Shown one piece after another: positions 37,588 to 50,500 of a DNA stretch of 64,000 nucleotides; position 1 is the stretch's first letter, and each line of letters opens with the position of its first letter. The DNA lies in NCBI GenBank assembly GCA_013398295.1, contig VZSF01006858.1, positions 496,819-560,818 on the forward strand. The letters run 5' to 3'. The position numbers and the translations under genes are program-made. Source of the stretch: Chionis minor. Its lineage: Eukaryota; Chordata; Aves; Charadriiformes; Chionididae. The notes under the pieces were generated by a model. The model had not been told where the DNA came from, searched no databases, and worked only from the letters and a program-made list of their open reading frames with translations.

Positions 37588-37860
37588 CTGTCATGGATGG
37601 GAGCTCACAACCAATTTTTAATATATCAATAGGAAATGTATTCAAAAATCCCATCCTTGGAAACCCAACTTCTTTTAGTCCCATCCATGAATCTTGCCCT
37701 GGAATCTTCTGCTCCCTGTCTATATTTGCATAATTAGCTATTTGCATGCAATACTGTGACACATTCAAGCATTGCTTTACCAGAGGAACAAAATATTCTG
37801 CAACTCCCTCTTCTGCCACTGGCATCACCTGGACTGCCTTTCCTGATCTTTCTTGCTCTT
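37588..37860 (-). other. Open frame ending at a good donor; possible exon
   Basis: On the minus strand a frame is open across the region (part of a 111-codon frame). It includes VAEYFVPLVKQCLNVSQYCM. It reaches a good donor, GACAG|GTTAGA, at 37588. Several AGs could serve as acceptor, but none stands out. No family is recognised and chance is a serious alternative. Confidence 0.18.
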
Positions 37861-38469
37861 CCAAACCATCCTTTTTATTACACATGTCAAAAGTTATTGT
37901 AAAAAAGATACTGCACACATGAGAGTAGGTCTTTGGTAAAGGTGCTGTGGGTAGGGAAATTGAGGTTATCTGGGAACTGATAAAGGGATAGAAAACCCAT
38001 TCAGATGCAATCCAGTGAAAATGAATAGATATAAACTGACCTACTGTAACAGCATTAGGGAAAAGACTGGTTCACTTGAGATAATTTCCTGGTAAAATAG
38101 ATGGTCTTATCACATATTATTAATAATTGATTACATACATCACTGCAAAGGCCTTAGAAACAAGTATGCAAGCACATTAGTTCAGTTCACTCTGTATATA
38201 CGTTTTATAACTGATATCTGGCTTTATTTCATTTCTTCAGGCTTTGGTCAAGCGATTCTTTTGACTTGCAATGATGTGGGAAGTTTCAAGCAACCCCAGC
38301 AAGGTTGCTGTTCAGTAATATTTTCTAATTATATCACTAGCCAGATTATGCAGTAAGAATATCCCCAAGAAACAATTAAAGCAAACAAGACAACAGCTCT
38401 CCATACACAGAACAAGCATCTGAAGTGCTTCTCAGTGAATTTATAAGTTTTTAAAATCTGAGTAATCTT
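37861..38469. other. Unique DNA, nothing recognised
   Basis: No gene, RNA or repeat that I can support. Confidence 0.45.
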
Positions 38470-38556
38470 TGCACAGAGAAGGAGGAGGTGCACTGGTCAA
38501 ATAACTTGCAACAGATAGTTTGCTGAAGGGCAGGTTAGAGAAACATAAAACCCAGC
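38470..38556 (+). mobile_element. Possible MIR-like SINE core
   Basis: GCACAGAGAAGG, then CAAATAACTTGCAACAGATA, then GGGCAGGTTAGAGAAACATA and AAACCCAG. This follows the order of the MIR core: GCACAGAGAGG, AAGTAACTTGCCCAAGGTCA, CAGAGCTGGGATT, GAACCCAG. Divergence is high. Confidence 0.35.
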
Positions 38557-38573
38557 TGCAACAGAAACTACGC

Positions 38574-38592
38574 TTTTTTTTTTTTTTTTTTT
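38574..38592. repeat. T19 homopolymer
   Basis: An uninterrupted run of 19 T. Confidence 0.95.
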
Positions 38593-41528
38593 AAGACAGT
38601 GTGATTACCCTTCCAGAATGACCAGTTTTCGAGATATTGTGCTAAAGTGGAAAAAAAGGGGGAAAAACCCCCCAAAACAACAGAAAAAATGGTTGGTTGA
38701 TTTACATTTCTTAGACTACTCTGAAGTATCTGTTGCCCAGAAAAGATAACACAGGGCATTATGCAGTTTCACCCATCTTTAATACTAACACCTGAAAAAA
38801 AGAAATTAATACATTTTCTGAAAAGCCATACCAATCTCCCTTTTGGACTGTTGCAGAAGTGTGTTGTAGAGGTCCTAGTTGTTGGTTTAGCAGCATCTTT
38901 CAGCAAAGATCATACAGCAGCATGGACAGGCAATTCAGATAGCAAGAGCACAGTAGTAATCTATAGGAAGAAAGAAAAAAGTTTTTTTTCATAGATTCTG
39001 AGATTACATGCCTATCAGTTATTCTAAGTACACAGTAAAGGTTACTACACTAGGGATTCATATATTTATCACTTAATCTGTCCCAAAGCCATGGAAGGTA
39101 ATTAGTGAAAAAGATAGTCAGGCATGGCTTCAGGCAGTAATTCAATATTACTCTAAATCTCTGCATGAGCAAACCTGTGAACCAAAGAGGAAATGCATAC
39201 TGTACAAGGACACTTGTGTTCTGAAATGTGATCCCCCATGGAGATCTCAGATGGAGCACTTTTCCAGTGATTAACTCAGTACATTTGAATTTCATTATTT
39301 AATGGTTTAGGTGACTCGTTATTTGTAGTGCACAAAGAGGAAAACAAGTTTTCCATGAATAAAATTGGAGTAAAAGGCAGATAACAACTAAGCCATTTCA
39401 GGTCACTTGGAGCCCCATTGCTTCTTGTCGAGCTGGTAGGACCTTCAGTGTATGCTCTTATCGCTTTTTTTATATTTATGTCATACTTTTCTTACATTCT
39501 GGTAGCAATAGATTCATGCTAAGATACACAGAACTTTTTTTCCGTATTGTTACATCGCTTCCTATAGGGTTCATTAAGGATCAGCTAAGGGAGGAATTTG
39601 GGCTTATCACAATTTGTCAACATGTGCTGAAAATGGACCGATCACACCAGCTTTTATAGTTGTGTAGAAATCTCCTGCTCCAGGGCCCTGCATACCAAGT
39701 GCAGCCAGGCGATGGAGCTCTCACTGGTTTTATAAAAGATGAGCGCCCTCAAAACTGCTTTGCAGGTATGGCGAGGAATATGGTTGACGTACGCTTCTGC
39801 AGAACTTGGGGAGAGACAAAGCATTATTTATCCCTCTGCCAATCTATTACAAAGCAAGAATCAACTAAGATACATCTGAGGTGTTGATCAAATTAAACAA
39901 TCTCTCCAGAGAAATCTGCTGGATATGAACATTCTTTGCCAAGAAATTATTTGTTCTGCCATACTTCTGGGAAAACAGAATGCCAAAGATCAGATAATGA
40001 GACCAGAAATTCAGGAAAGAAATTCAGATAAGGGTTAGATAAAAAACGAAATCAAATTTCAGAGCTTTGAAATGATCCCTTTACTGCACTGTAAGTCTCC
40101 CTGCTAAATTCACTGGCCTTCGGATTTGGTGGGATACACTCCATCAGAATGTCATTTTACCCTCTATCAGAATGCGGTATTTTAAGCCTGTTTATGTTCT
40201 TTTAGTTCAGCAGTATTTTCATGGGCTGCCTTTCTCTTTTCAAGATCAAAGGCAAAATTCAGACTGCACTGACAAACTCAATTCTGGATTACATATGGAT
40301 ATGAAATGGTGTTTCTGTACCATTAAACTTTTTCAGCTTTCAAGCAAAATCTTTTCCTGTTCCCTGTTGGGATGAAAAACAAGGCTTTCTGAAGTTTTAT
40401 GCTAAAAAACAAAAACTCGGGAAAGACCCATGCATTCCCACTTAAGAGTCTGGTGGTCAGAGCTCTCATCTCTCACTAAAGGCTTGCGACTAAATTCCCC
40501 TCGGCCAAGGGAACATTTTTGAATAAAGGACCACTCAAATCTCTATTTCTAAGGCTATTTTTAGCAGAAATTCTGTCCTGGAGCAGAAAACTCCTGGTAG
40601 AGGTCTATGCTAAACCAGAAAATTCATATAAAAATTGTAATGAAGGAAAAAGTCAATCAGACTAGTCCAGTTTTTATCAAGCACCTCACCAAAAGCAAAT
40701 TAGACATTAACCACAGATGATGAGACCCTTAAAAACAAAGTAACACCAAAGAAATTCCATTCAAATCCAGAAAGGTATCAGCAACATGCATTTCTGCCAG
40801 TAGTTCTGACATTCTGGTATGCAATTAACAGGTAGCAATCGTTATATTTTCAAACATTATTTATAAATCTCTTCAGATTTTGGTGATGAAGGTTTCAAAG
40901 CACTATGGGCTTCCAAAGTCTGGCACTTAACATACTTTATGCACAAACAAAACAAAACAAAACAAAAATCTGGCCTTCTGACCTTAACTCCTGGGGAGGC
41001 CAGGACTGGACAAACACCTCTGCCCTCTACCCCTGCAGCCCCTACCTGAGGCTGCGGCTGGTTTTGCCGCCACCACATTAATCCAGTACAACAGAGATCT
41101 CTTTGTAGGATGCTGGTACCCAAGCAAACAAAGGTAAGGCACCTCTAGATAACAAGGCCCTTGCAAGAGCCACATCTGTGTTTAATAAGGTGGTAGACAG
41201 CAATGTGTTTATATTCTGTACTGCCAATATTATTTCAGGTGACTTGGGAAACAGCCCTATACAAGGCTGCGTGCAAGCAATCCTGGTACCTGTGTGAAGC
41301 CAAGAGGAAGCGTATGGAGAGAGGTTTACAGCAGACCTATGGCAAAGGCAGGAGGTCAGGAGGCCTTCCGAGTGGAGGTTCCTGCAAAATTGAGACTTTT
41401 GTATCTTCAAGACTGGGTTTCCCCCTCTGCTTTGCAAGCTGAACGCCAACAGCACTGCATCGGCAGAAAATGGAGTTTTGGAAAAGAAGTGACTGCTTTT
41501 TTATATTGTTATAACCTTCAAGGAAACG
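38593..41528. other. Unique DNA with one (AAAAC)n repeat
   Basis: No gene recognised. A short (AAAAC)n repeat lies at about 40945-40968. The section 40980-41060 is GC-richer. Confidence 0.5.
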
Positions 41529-41640
41529 TCTCTCTTGTCCTCTCCCTTCCCTTTTCTCCTTCTCCCTCCTTCCTTCCCCCCCCCCCCCCCTTTTTTGTTT
41601 GTTTGTTTACTTTTCTTTTTCTCTTTCTTTTTTCGTCTCT
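41529..41640. repeat. Polypyrimidine tract with C15 run
   Basis: About 110 bases that are almost only C and T on the plus strand. It is made of CTCC/CTTCC units, an uninterrupted C15 (41576-41590), T6, three GTTT units and TTTC units. Such a tract can form triplex (H-DNA) or i-motif structures and is a frequent sequencing-error site. Confidence 0.9.
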
Positions 41641-41823
41641 GTACTATATTTTCAAAGCTGTTACTTGCAGACCACTGTAGAGAGACTATATAGTAACTAG
41701 GCATACATTTTCCATCTCATTGTGTCAACAGCGGACTGGGAAAGTTTGTTCCATCCACCTTATATGAAGACTTGACATCCTCTACAAGGACTACGTGATG
41801 ACTTTTCATCAGCAAAAGATACA

Positions 41824-41855
41824 TTTAAAATATCTATGGTTTAAAATATCTATGT
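41824..41855. repeat. 16-bp tandem duplication
   Basis: Two adjacent copies of TTTAAAATATCTATGG/T, differing only at the last base. Confidence 0.75.
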
Positions 41856-43249
41856 TTTCTATGTGTTATTTTTGACTCAACATTTAAAATTCTTGTCATC
41901 TCACTTTTTTAATTCTTTGAAAATAAGTATTCTCTTTCACCCCGTGCCAAACAGAAAGAGACCTTCCAGTTACTGTTAGAAGATCTCTGACAGCAGTACA
42001 GGCTGGAAGAATTCTTTGTGTCTCAGACACCTTATCCACACCTTTGATTCCTAAGTAGAGGCACATGAAAGCTCCAGTGGATTCCTGGACACCAAGAAAT
42101 CAAATCTTCCAAGGCCCACCATGGCCCTTCCTCTACGGCATTCCTCACCTGCAGTGGAAGTCCTTGAGGCTCCTTGCTTTTGAAAGAAATGAGTAGCATA
42201 GGTCAAGCTTTCCCCTCAGTTAGCACTGCCACCTCAGCTATTATGCCCCCTTTCTCCTAAAGGCACAGCAATGCCTGGGAGCATCCACTGGTATTTATAC
42301 CCTTGGACTCCTCAAATGCAGGGGTACGTTGCCCTCTTGCAGTCACAATTTTTGCAGAATTCTTACGCAGAATTGGATGTGATGGAGGTTGGTTGACACA
42401 TCTCTCAGCTGCTGTTTTGGGCTTTCAGCAGACTCAGGAAGGTGCTTCGACAGTTACATTCATTTTTTTAATCTTCATTTAGACATCATATATCCATGAA
42501 GTTTTCCATCTTTTCTGAATGATAAGTCATCATATGACACAAGGCATCTAAGCCCTCTATGACTTATTCCAGACCTGGAACCACCAAGTAGAACTTTTTT
42601 TAATGTACAAGTGATGATCAGTATTGCTCTGTATCATTCAAACTCTAAACAGACTAAGATGGTTGTTTAAATAGATTAATCAAAAATACTGCTGCAATTT
42701 TAATAAAGGTATTGTTTTTTTCATAAAAAAAGCTAAATGTCAAAGTGTAACTATTGTGATGACTGTATAGTTTCCACATTATAAATAAAATACATGTGTT
42801 TTAGAACAAAAACTAGAACATGCTCCACATACTTCTTCAGTTGTTGCTTAACATATCTGGAATATATTAAAAAGTCATATTCAGTTATAACTCAAATAAT
42901 GCACAAATGTCATGAAATATACACTCTGCACAGAGGACTAATGCGTAGTCAGAATCACTTTTTCAAAGGCACACAATTACAGTGTGAGTGCCACTGAACC
43001 CAGCACAGACACATCAAATTGTGTATTTGACTCCTATGTTAGATGAAAATTCCCTCCCTAAATTCAACTTTCTCGGCCAAGTTGTCCTTTCAAACATTAT
43101 CCTTAAAGAGTAAGAGTTGCTACCAGGACAACTTGCTTTTTCTATTCTGTTATGACAGCTTTACTCTACCTGACGTTAAGGATGTAAAACTGGAACGACA
43201 AAATTTCTGTAAATTAATGACAGTAAGAGTTTTTTCTTGTTCACAGGCA
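41856..43249. other. Unique AT-rich DNA, nothing recognised
   Basis: No gene or repeat that I can support. Confidence 0.5.
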
Positions 43250-43317
43250 ATTCATTCATATCCTTCCAAGTCAATGACAAAGATTCCATTGACTTTAGCT
43301 GTGGCAGATCTTTAGCC
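43250..43317. mobile_element. Ancient palindromic MITE-like element (partial)
   Basis: CCTTCCAAGTCAATGACAAA, followed by GATTCCATTGACTTTAGC, forms an imperfect inverted repeat around AAGTCAATG / CATTGACTT. The right end GTGGCAGATCTTTAGCC recalls the GGATCAGGCCC-type terminus. The left terminus is worn away. Confidence 0.35.
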
Positions 43318-44684
43318 GTATAAAACACAGGTTTTGACCCCATCTTTAAAATGCATATATATTCTCGTGGTTAAATATGTCTCTGCAAAACCTTGCAAAA
43401 TAGGCTGTATAAAACCACAGAAAATATCTGTATTTATCTCTCTGAGGCAATTTCTTCATTTAGATGCACAAAGAGACACAAAGACTGTAGGAATTTACTT
43501 ATTTGAATATGTATATGTTTGTCCTCAAAATCAAATCACAGATGACACCTAACAGGCAGGAAGATACCAATGTGATCAATCATACCCTGTTTATCTTTGG
43601 TGCATCCTTGGAACACAGATCAGCAACGTGTTCCTTTAGGGCTTTATTCAGCTTTCTCTGAAAAACAATGGAAGATGCCTGGAGACCAGTGGCGAATCCA
43701 ATGTGGACATATGATTTCTGAGATGTAGCTAAGAAGTTAGTGCTTCACATAGGATTTGTTTCTTAAATGAGTATTTGTACTAAAATAAAATCTTGTTCCC
43801 ACTGTATGTCCAAGCTATGTACACCTTCAGCATTCAGTCCCAGGAGTCTCTTTTTATTACTCAAGCAGGATGATTCACCTTCTCACCAATAAGATACATA
43901 AAGAATAATTCTCTAATTTTTATCAAGAAGAAAGACTAAAACGGCTACAGACTTTGGAAGCTCTGGCATAAATATTTATTTGTTCCTTTCAACTGTTTTA
44001 TTACTTCCTTGCTATTTAACAGCAAGTTTCCTTAACAAAGGGAGTAAGTAATAAAGTGCTTTTGTAATAACCGCAAACTTTTAACATTAAGTTGGCAGAA
44101 ACAATCCATTTTTAATAACAGTCTGTCTTAGTAACCTTGTATTTTGACCCAAGGTGAAAGGTGAAGATTAAATCTCTTCCACCTTTCTGAATGCAGCTGC
44201 TGTGCACACAGACTTTAATTGATGTGAGACTTAGCTTTGTAACTCAAGACCATCTCCCGCCTGCAGCACTGAAAACGTGCGATTCAAGGCTCAGTTACTG
44301 CTGATAGCAGGTCCCTCTCAGCTGATGGTCTGGACAGGAGAATAAAGTCTTTGTCACTATCTGTTCTCCATCAGCGTGACTTTTTTCTTCTTCATAACTC
44401 CAGTTGGTCAGGCCAATAACGGTGGCCTCTCGGCAAGAAACGATATAAAGTGAAACAAATGGAAAAAATAAAAAAAAAAACCCATGGGTGAACAAAGCTG
44501 CGACGCTGGAGCAGAGACCTACTTGGCACTCACTAGACAACATGTGTGTGAGTTTTTGTGGGCAGAGGGGTTTGCACAGACATAGTTCCTTTTTCTTGCT
44601 ATTCTGTTTTGCACCTGACTGAGAACAAGGTTTTCCAAATGCAAAACAACTTCTTCATTTTCTCCCCAACTACAGTGCAAGTAC
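43318..44684. other. Unique DNA; one open minus-strand stretch
   Basis: No gene recognised. A minus-strand open stretch at about 44295-44425 has a coding-like peptide (EATVIGLTNWSYEEEKSHAD and on to a stop). An AG follows a moderate pyrimidine run upstream. It lies only ~260 bases downstream (minus strand) of the candidate exon at 44685, so both are unlikely to be real internal exons of one gene. Confidence 0.4.
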
Positions 44685-44814
44685 CTGAACATTCAGGGAT
44701 TAAGTTGACCGTCTTGGCATCATAGCAGGTCTGGTTAAGTTCTTCTTTAGGATATTTAACCAGACCTTCAAGATCTAAAACCATAGCCTCAACTGCTTGA
44801 ACAATACCAGTTTT
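44685..44814 (-). other. Candidate coding exon (130 bp), gene unknown
   Basis: On the minus strand an AG (44815-44816) precedes an open frame with a coding-like peptide (KTGIVQAVEAMVLDLEGLVK, then YPKEELNQTCYD and more). The block ends at a strong donor, TTCAG|GTACTT (GT at 44683-44684). The upstream pyrimidine tract is poor, which weakens the acceptor. The frame stays open for about 75 codons between stops, which is not exceptional. I do not recognise the protein. Confidence 0.25.
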
Positions 44815-44908
44815 CTGAGTACTGGCCTAGACATGTCTCTCAAACCAGGGACCAAATCAAGATACAAAATGGATATGATTCCTTGAGCCTTTTCTAAACT
44901 TACACTGC

Positions 44909-44955
44909 ATCTACTGATTTGCAAGAGAATCTACTGATTTGCAAGAGCATCTGAT
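44909..44955. repeat. 20-bp tandem duplication
   Basis: Two adjacent copies of ATCTACTGATTTGCAAGAGA/C (44909-44928 and 44929-44948), followed by a partial third (ATCTGAT). The near identity of the copies suggests a recent slippage or duplication event. Confidence 0.85.
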
Positions 44956-47399
44956 CAAAACCATTTTAAAATTCTAGCTTGAATTTGAATAAAGAAGTAA
45001 AGACTTGCTGAACTGTGCTGTGCTGTCTTCTCAGAGACTTAAGATATTGCCCTACATGAGGCTCTAGTCACAAAGCAGCATCTCTAACACATGGCAACCA
45101 AATGCACATGCTGAGTTTAGATGGAGGACCAGTATATCATATGCACATTGGACTTAATACTTCATATCTAAAAGAAATTTTTTTTTTGATGTATACTGGC
45201 AATAATGAAAATTGTGCAAAAATATTCCCACAACGCCACACTAACTTTTTATGTACAAGACTATAAAGTTAACATGTATTATATACGCATGATACAAACA
45301 ATCTGCATTGTTTGCACTGGAAAAAGAAAACATTTAAAAAAAAACCCCAAAAATGAAAACAAAACCAGCAAAAAACCCCAGAGCAGAACCAAAGAACAGC
45401 ATGTGCTTCCAGTCTAGTTTTCCAAGTCATATCTTTCTGGCAGGTCTACTTAATTTAGAGAAACTTGGCTTTTATCGCTTTGTTATTTTAATTCCAGTGT
45501 TTGGCAAAATTTAGTTTTCTAATCACTGGCTGAGTTCAGAGGTCCAAATTACCAAAGTGAAGATTTTTCCGTACCGCCTGCCTGGGCCAGGTGATAGGAG
45601 CAGCTCTGTTCTGGGGTTTCCAGAATACCCAACCATCTGTGTAACTAGATTAAGCACTCAGATTATGCCTTATAACTCATTAGTATCCCACAGGAGAAAA
45701 AATTAAAATCTTGCACCTCACAGTTAAACTCACGAGACAAAAAAATGAAGATGCCTAAGGATGCTGAGCATTTGCCAAACACTGCTGGATTTGGCAACAT
45801 TTTTAAGAGCTCTAGGCAATTAGGTTGGTCATTCACTTTGTTAATACTTGCACCTTTCCTGAGCAGTGGCAGAAGCCACATTGCTGAGGACCCCGAAGGA
45901 CCTTGGAGCAAGGTCTGTGCAACAGTGACAGAAAGTGCTTGCAAACCTTCGTTCCTGTGCAGCTGGTAGGTATGTATCAGCACCAGCTTGTACGCACAGC
46001 TGGAACCTGGCTTCTCCCTGCTGTCCACTACTATTTAGATGATCATAATTATGACATCAAAGTTGATGGCTTCATGAGAAAATATACTTTGGTTTTCAAA
46101 GGCTGTGGCACTTTGTGCAGTACAATTATCTCCACAGCCTCCCCAGAACTAACTGCTAATCAATAGCTGTTTAAATACATCCCATGGATTTTTGTTTTCA
46201 AAAGGAAGAAAAAAATCTCTCTCTAATGGAGAAGAGTATCTTATATGAAACGTAACTTACTGTGTGTGCTGATTCTAAATGACTCACTAGTTAAGCACCA
46301 GGTCATCTGTTAATAGAAGTAATTACAGAGGGTTCAAGAGACCTTGAATCATATTATTATCTGCAGCCTGAGTCTGCTATCCTGCTATGTTGTGTAATGG
46401 GTGATGTACTGTAACTTGGTCTACAGAGACCAGAGGTAGAATGGGAAACAGCATCACTAACCTAGTCCTAAATTATCACCTGATAACTCCATTAGCTAGT
46501 ATATAAATTAAAAAAAAGAGGAGGAGGAGAAGTAAAGGCCAAAATAAAGTAACTAGGAATAGCTCCCCTTTTAATACAAAAATTAATTCAGGAAATAGGC
46601 TGAGGGTGCAGGGACATCAAATACATTGTTGTGCTGAACTTAGGGCCAAAAGGCAGCCAGTTACAAAGGAAAATTATGTACCTATAGGGTATAATATAGT
46701 CCATCTGTCTGAGCTATTTAACATTTAAAGCCACAGCCCTCTGATGGTGCTGTTATGTGGCACAAACTAGCTTTATTCAGACCAAAATCTCTTTTTTCCT
46801 TCTCTTTTCCTGGAGATGCAATATGCTACAGGACAGGATTTAGCTCACAAGAGTTCTAAGTAATTGTGGCATGTAAAATTAGAATTGACTCGCTCCTTTC
46901 TCTTCTATTCCTTACACTAAAAGGGTCAGCCTCTTGTTTACTCCTTAATTCAACATAGGGTATTAACTTTAGGGAAGGAAAATTAATGAGGGGAAAAAAA
47001 AAAAAAGACCAATCAACTTTTTACCACAAAAATCTTGAATGAAATTGGAGGGGGTAGGGTCTATTTTTACAATTCTAATTCTACTAACTCCAGCAAATTG
47101 AGTCTCAGTTTCCTTAGATTTGCTCAATTTGTTTTCTCTTGATAAGGATCCAGCAAGGTCCACCACCAGTTTGTATGCATCTTAAAGACAGGAGTACTTG
47201 GACCTTGCTGTTCATACATGCTACATTTACAAGAGCAAGAAACGGAGATACTGAAAGAAGCAGCACAGTGCCATCTAATCAGTTACTTCACTATACTAGC
47301 TGGTACAGCCAGGTTCACAGGCCTTCTAGAAGAAGAGACTTCTCCCTTTAGACTTGAGTAATAAACTGGGTGATAAAGACATTCTGGACAAAAACTTTG
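44956..47399. other. Unique DNA, nothing recognised
   Basis: No gene recognised. Short A-rich tracts lie at about 45333-45382 and 46509-46535. The overlapping frames at 45663-46166 have no motif. Confidence 0.5.
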
Positions 47400-47535
47400 A
47401 ACACAGTGACGGGAAGGCAAGTGTGGAAGAAGTTGCCCAGGGGAAGGTTAATTATGCAGCTTAGGGAGTCGTTATTGGGTTTGATAGGCTAGAAAGTAGA
47501 ATTTGAGGTCCTTCCAACTCATTAAACAATGTCTT
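47400..47535 (+). mobile_element. Degenerate CR1 3' fragment
   Basis: GTGTGGAAGAAGTTGCCCAG, followed about 75 bases later by TTTGAGGTCCTTCCAACTCA, matches in order the CR1 3' landmarks GGAACAGGTTGCCCAGAGAG and GAGGTCCCTTCCAACCT. The usual GGTTGGA is eroded to TTTGATAGG. It is an old, 5'-truncated copy with no visible 8-bp tail. Confidence 0.45.
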
Positions 47536-50500
47536 CCAAGGCAGCCTAATTGGATAAGATTTGAGATTAGTATTGAAGGATCTTCTACTGGACCTTATTG
47601 CCTCACAGATCCTACAAGGGGTCAAAAGGACTCGAAGGAAGACAACTGCAATTAAGAGTACTTACTAATGATCAGAATAGCACAAGTAGAACATGAGGCT
47701 TGAGTGGGATTCACAAGTACCTAAGAAATAAAAACATAAATTTGACTTTACTTTGCAGATTCAAAGTTACTTGTGAGGCAGATAAAAAAGTCACGTACCC
47801 TTTCCCAGGAACAAACAATCATTGGTGAGCAAAAAGGAGAGTAAATGTAAAGACCAGATGTTGTCTATAAATGTGGCTCTGTATGAAATAAAATCTGTCA
47901 GTTTAACCTAATAAAAAGCACTTCTCAGCATTTCTTAACTCTGAGATAAAACATGTGTGATACAGAATGTGGAGACTTCCAGCCAATAAAGAATTAGTAA
48001 ATTTCTGGTATATCAAATTAATTTGGCTACATAATTATTTACTATGCAATACAGTGTGAACTAAACTCTCTTTATTCATCTCATGGGCTCAAGTCCCCAG
48101 ATTAATTTAAATGCTTGTCTCTCAGTGGGAGTTGTCTGTTTAAAGTAGTTTTGAGGGTCTGGGCTATGGCTCTCAGCTCTTCATTCACTTAAAAAATGTG
48201 GTATGGCTGCTTTATACAGAAGGGGACTTTGACCCAAAACAGCATCTTTGTAAGAGGATTAGAAAAATTCCATTCTTTTAATGACTGGCTAGATGTTTGC
48301 TCTCCTTTACTTAATACTCTTTGTCTGTTATTCTTAATTATCAGCATAAACGCTTTAAACCAACGTTGTAAGTAATCTGTCATTTTATCCAAGGTTCTGT
48401 TGAATGGTTCTTTTGAAATGATCTGATTATTGATTTCTTTAGGAGACTGTTCAGCTAAATTCCCATGCCTGCCCACATAACGGCACCTCTGCCGCTTCTG
48501 GGAGGTTCTATCAAGACCTATGGTGCTGAGTTTACCTTAGCGCTGGCCTGGACACATCAGGAGCTTCACTGGAGGGGAAGATGTGCTTAGGACTGCAAGA
48601 AAAAACTGGCACAAAACCTATTTTCTAATGTCATTAACATTGCCTTGCAATGTGTGCCACAATTTTTTTGCTCCAAACACTAGTATTTTCCTAGTGTCTT
48701 GATAAAGATAGAAACTTTTCCCCCCCAAAATCTTGTATACCAATCAACTCTGTTGAATCCTAAGTAATTTAAAACTAGGCTTTCTTTTTACATGCCTACA
48801 GATGGACATCAGCACCTAACACAGCTCCTGGCTGAGGACTAAGTTTCACTCCACTAATAAAGTCCTCTGTTACAAGATAGCGTGTGATAACAGTCCTTTT
48901 AGAACAGCCGAGATGTATTTTGTAATTTAGAAAATGACTCTGAGGAACCATTTGTCAGTTTAATGAAAATCTGAAACTACAGGTTTACATAATAGAATTA
49001 ATTGTAATGGCTCTGCTGGAATGATTTCTTTCAGACGGGTTATTTGAAGGATTGAAAGAGGGATTTCACAGCTGAAAGAAAGAAAGGATTTATCCTAAGA
49101 CCCATGTAAGCAAAACACGTTTAAATTTCATAATACAGTGCCTTTGACTCTGTGGGACTATTGTTTTCACATGTCTTGAGATGTAGGAGATACTTCTATT
49201 CACAAGTCTATTCAAGACTATCTTGAAAGAATTTGGTGCTCTCCTAATGCAGGTGTTCATCCCCCACAGATGGCAAAGGAGTGAGTGCATTTACTTATTA
49301 AAATGTGACCTTACAGAGTTACAAAGAGTTACACTGGGTTGTGTAGCATCCCCACCAAGGTGGAGTTATAGAGTAAACAGAAAACCTATTTCTAACATGG
49401 AGTAAAGATTCAGGCCTTGAACAGGTGAGATGGATGGAAAAATTATATAAAAAAAAATTATATAGCTCAGAGTGACAACGTGGTCACCCAGGAAGCTGCA
49501 GGGAATCACCAGCCTCTCAATTCAAAACATCATTTCACAACAGGGGTGGTGACTGTATGGGAGAAAATAAGTCTTAATAATCCCATGTGCAACTTCGTTA
49601 TTGAGGTTTTGAAACAGCATCATTATTAGCAGTCTCTTACGCCCTTCGTTGCTCGATATTAACTTCTGAACATGTTCCATGTGTATGTGCCAGGGGTGGA
49701 GGGGCGCATACAATACTTTGGGTTGGGGCTCCCCCTACCCATATGATCGTTCCCCTTCAGTCATTCAGATAGAAGGTCATTTTCATTCCTTATTATTTAA
49801 TTTCATTCTTTCTACGGGACTGGAACGATTCTGTCAGCTATTCAGTGGGGGGAAAAAAAAAATAATTTTGTGTTCTGACAATTCCGCCCTAGCAGCCACC
49901 CCAGCACATACCAGCATCGGGGCCACGTTATCATCAGGCCACGGAAAGTGTTTCTGCTGAACGTTGTTATGAAGCAGAAAAACCACACGAGTTCAATTCC
50001 ATATGGCTTCTGCTCTCACCGGTGACTTCTTGGCCGGTAAGCCGTGCCCAGGACTGGAGAGTGGCACTTAACAGACAGGAACAAATTACACGGCCACAGA
50101 TGCAACAGCGCATCTGATACACCCAGAAAAGGAGCAGGTGGGATGGAAGTCCCAAAGCTCTGACCAAAATTGCAACAAATAAACAGCCACAGTAGAGAGA
50201 GTGACATGTGTAAAGGGCGAGAGGCAGCACAGTTTGACATCTTTGCCATAAGGGCTAGCTGGGCCAAGTGACAGCTCATATCCTTCCCTCTCACAGCTGC
50301 AGTTACCATATTGTACCCGTTCTTTCCCTAAAATACTGCTGAGTATTCAATATGCAAACATCGCTGTTTGAAATCATGGCTAGAAGTACTTTTTAGCGCG
50401 TGGACTATGTAGGATATTTAAAGACAAATTCTGATAGTTATGGGACTAATTCCCCACTCCTTAGTTTGAAACTTCTCCCATCTTACCTAGACTTTGATTC

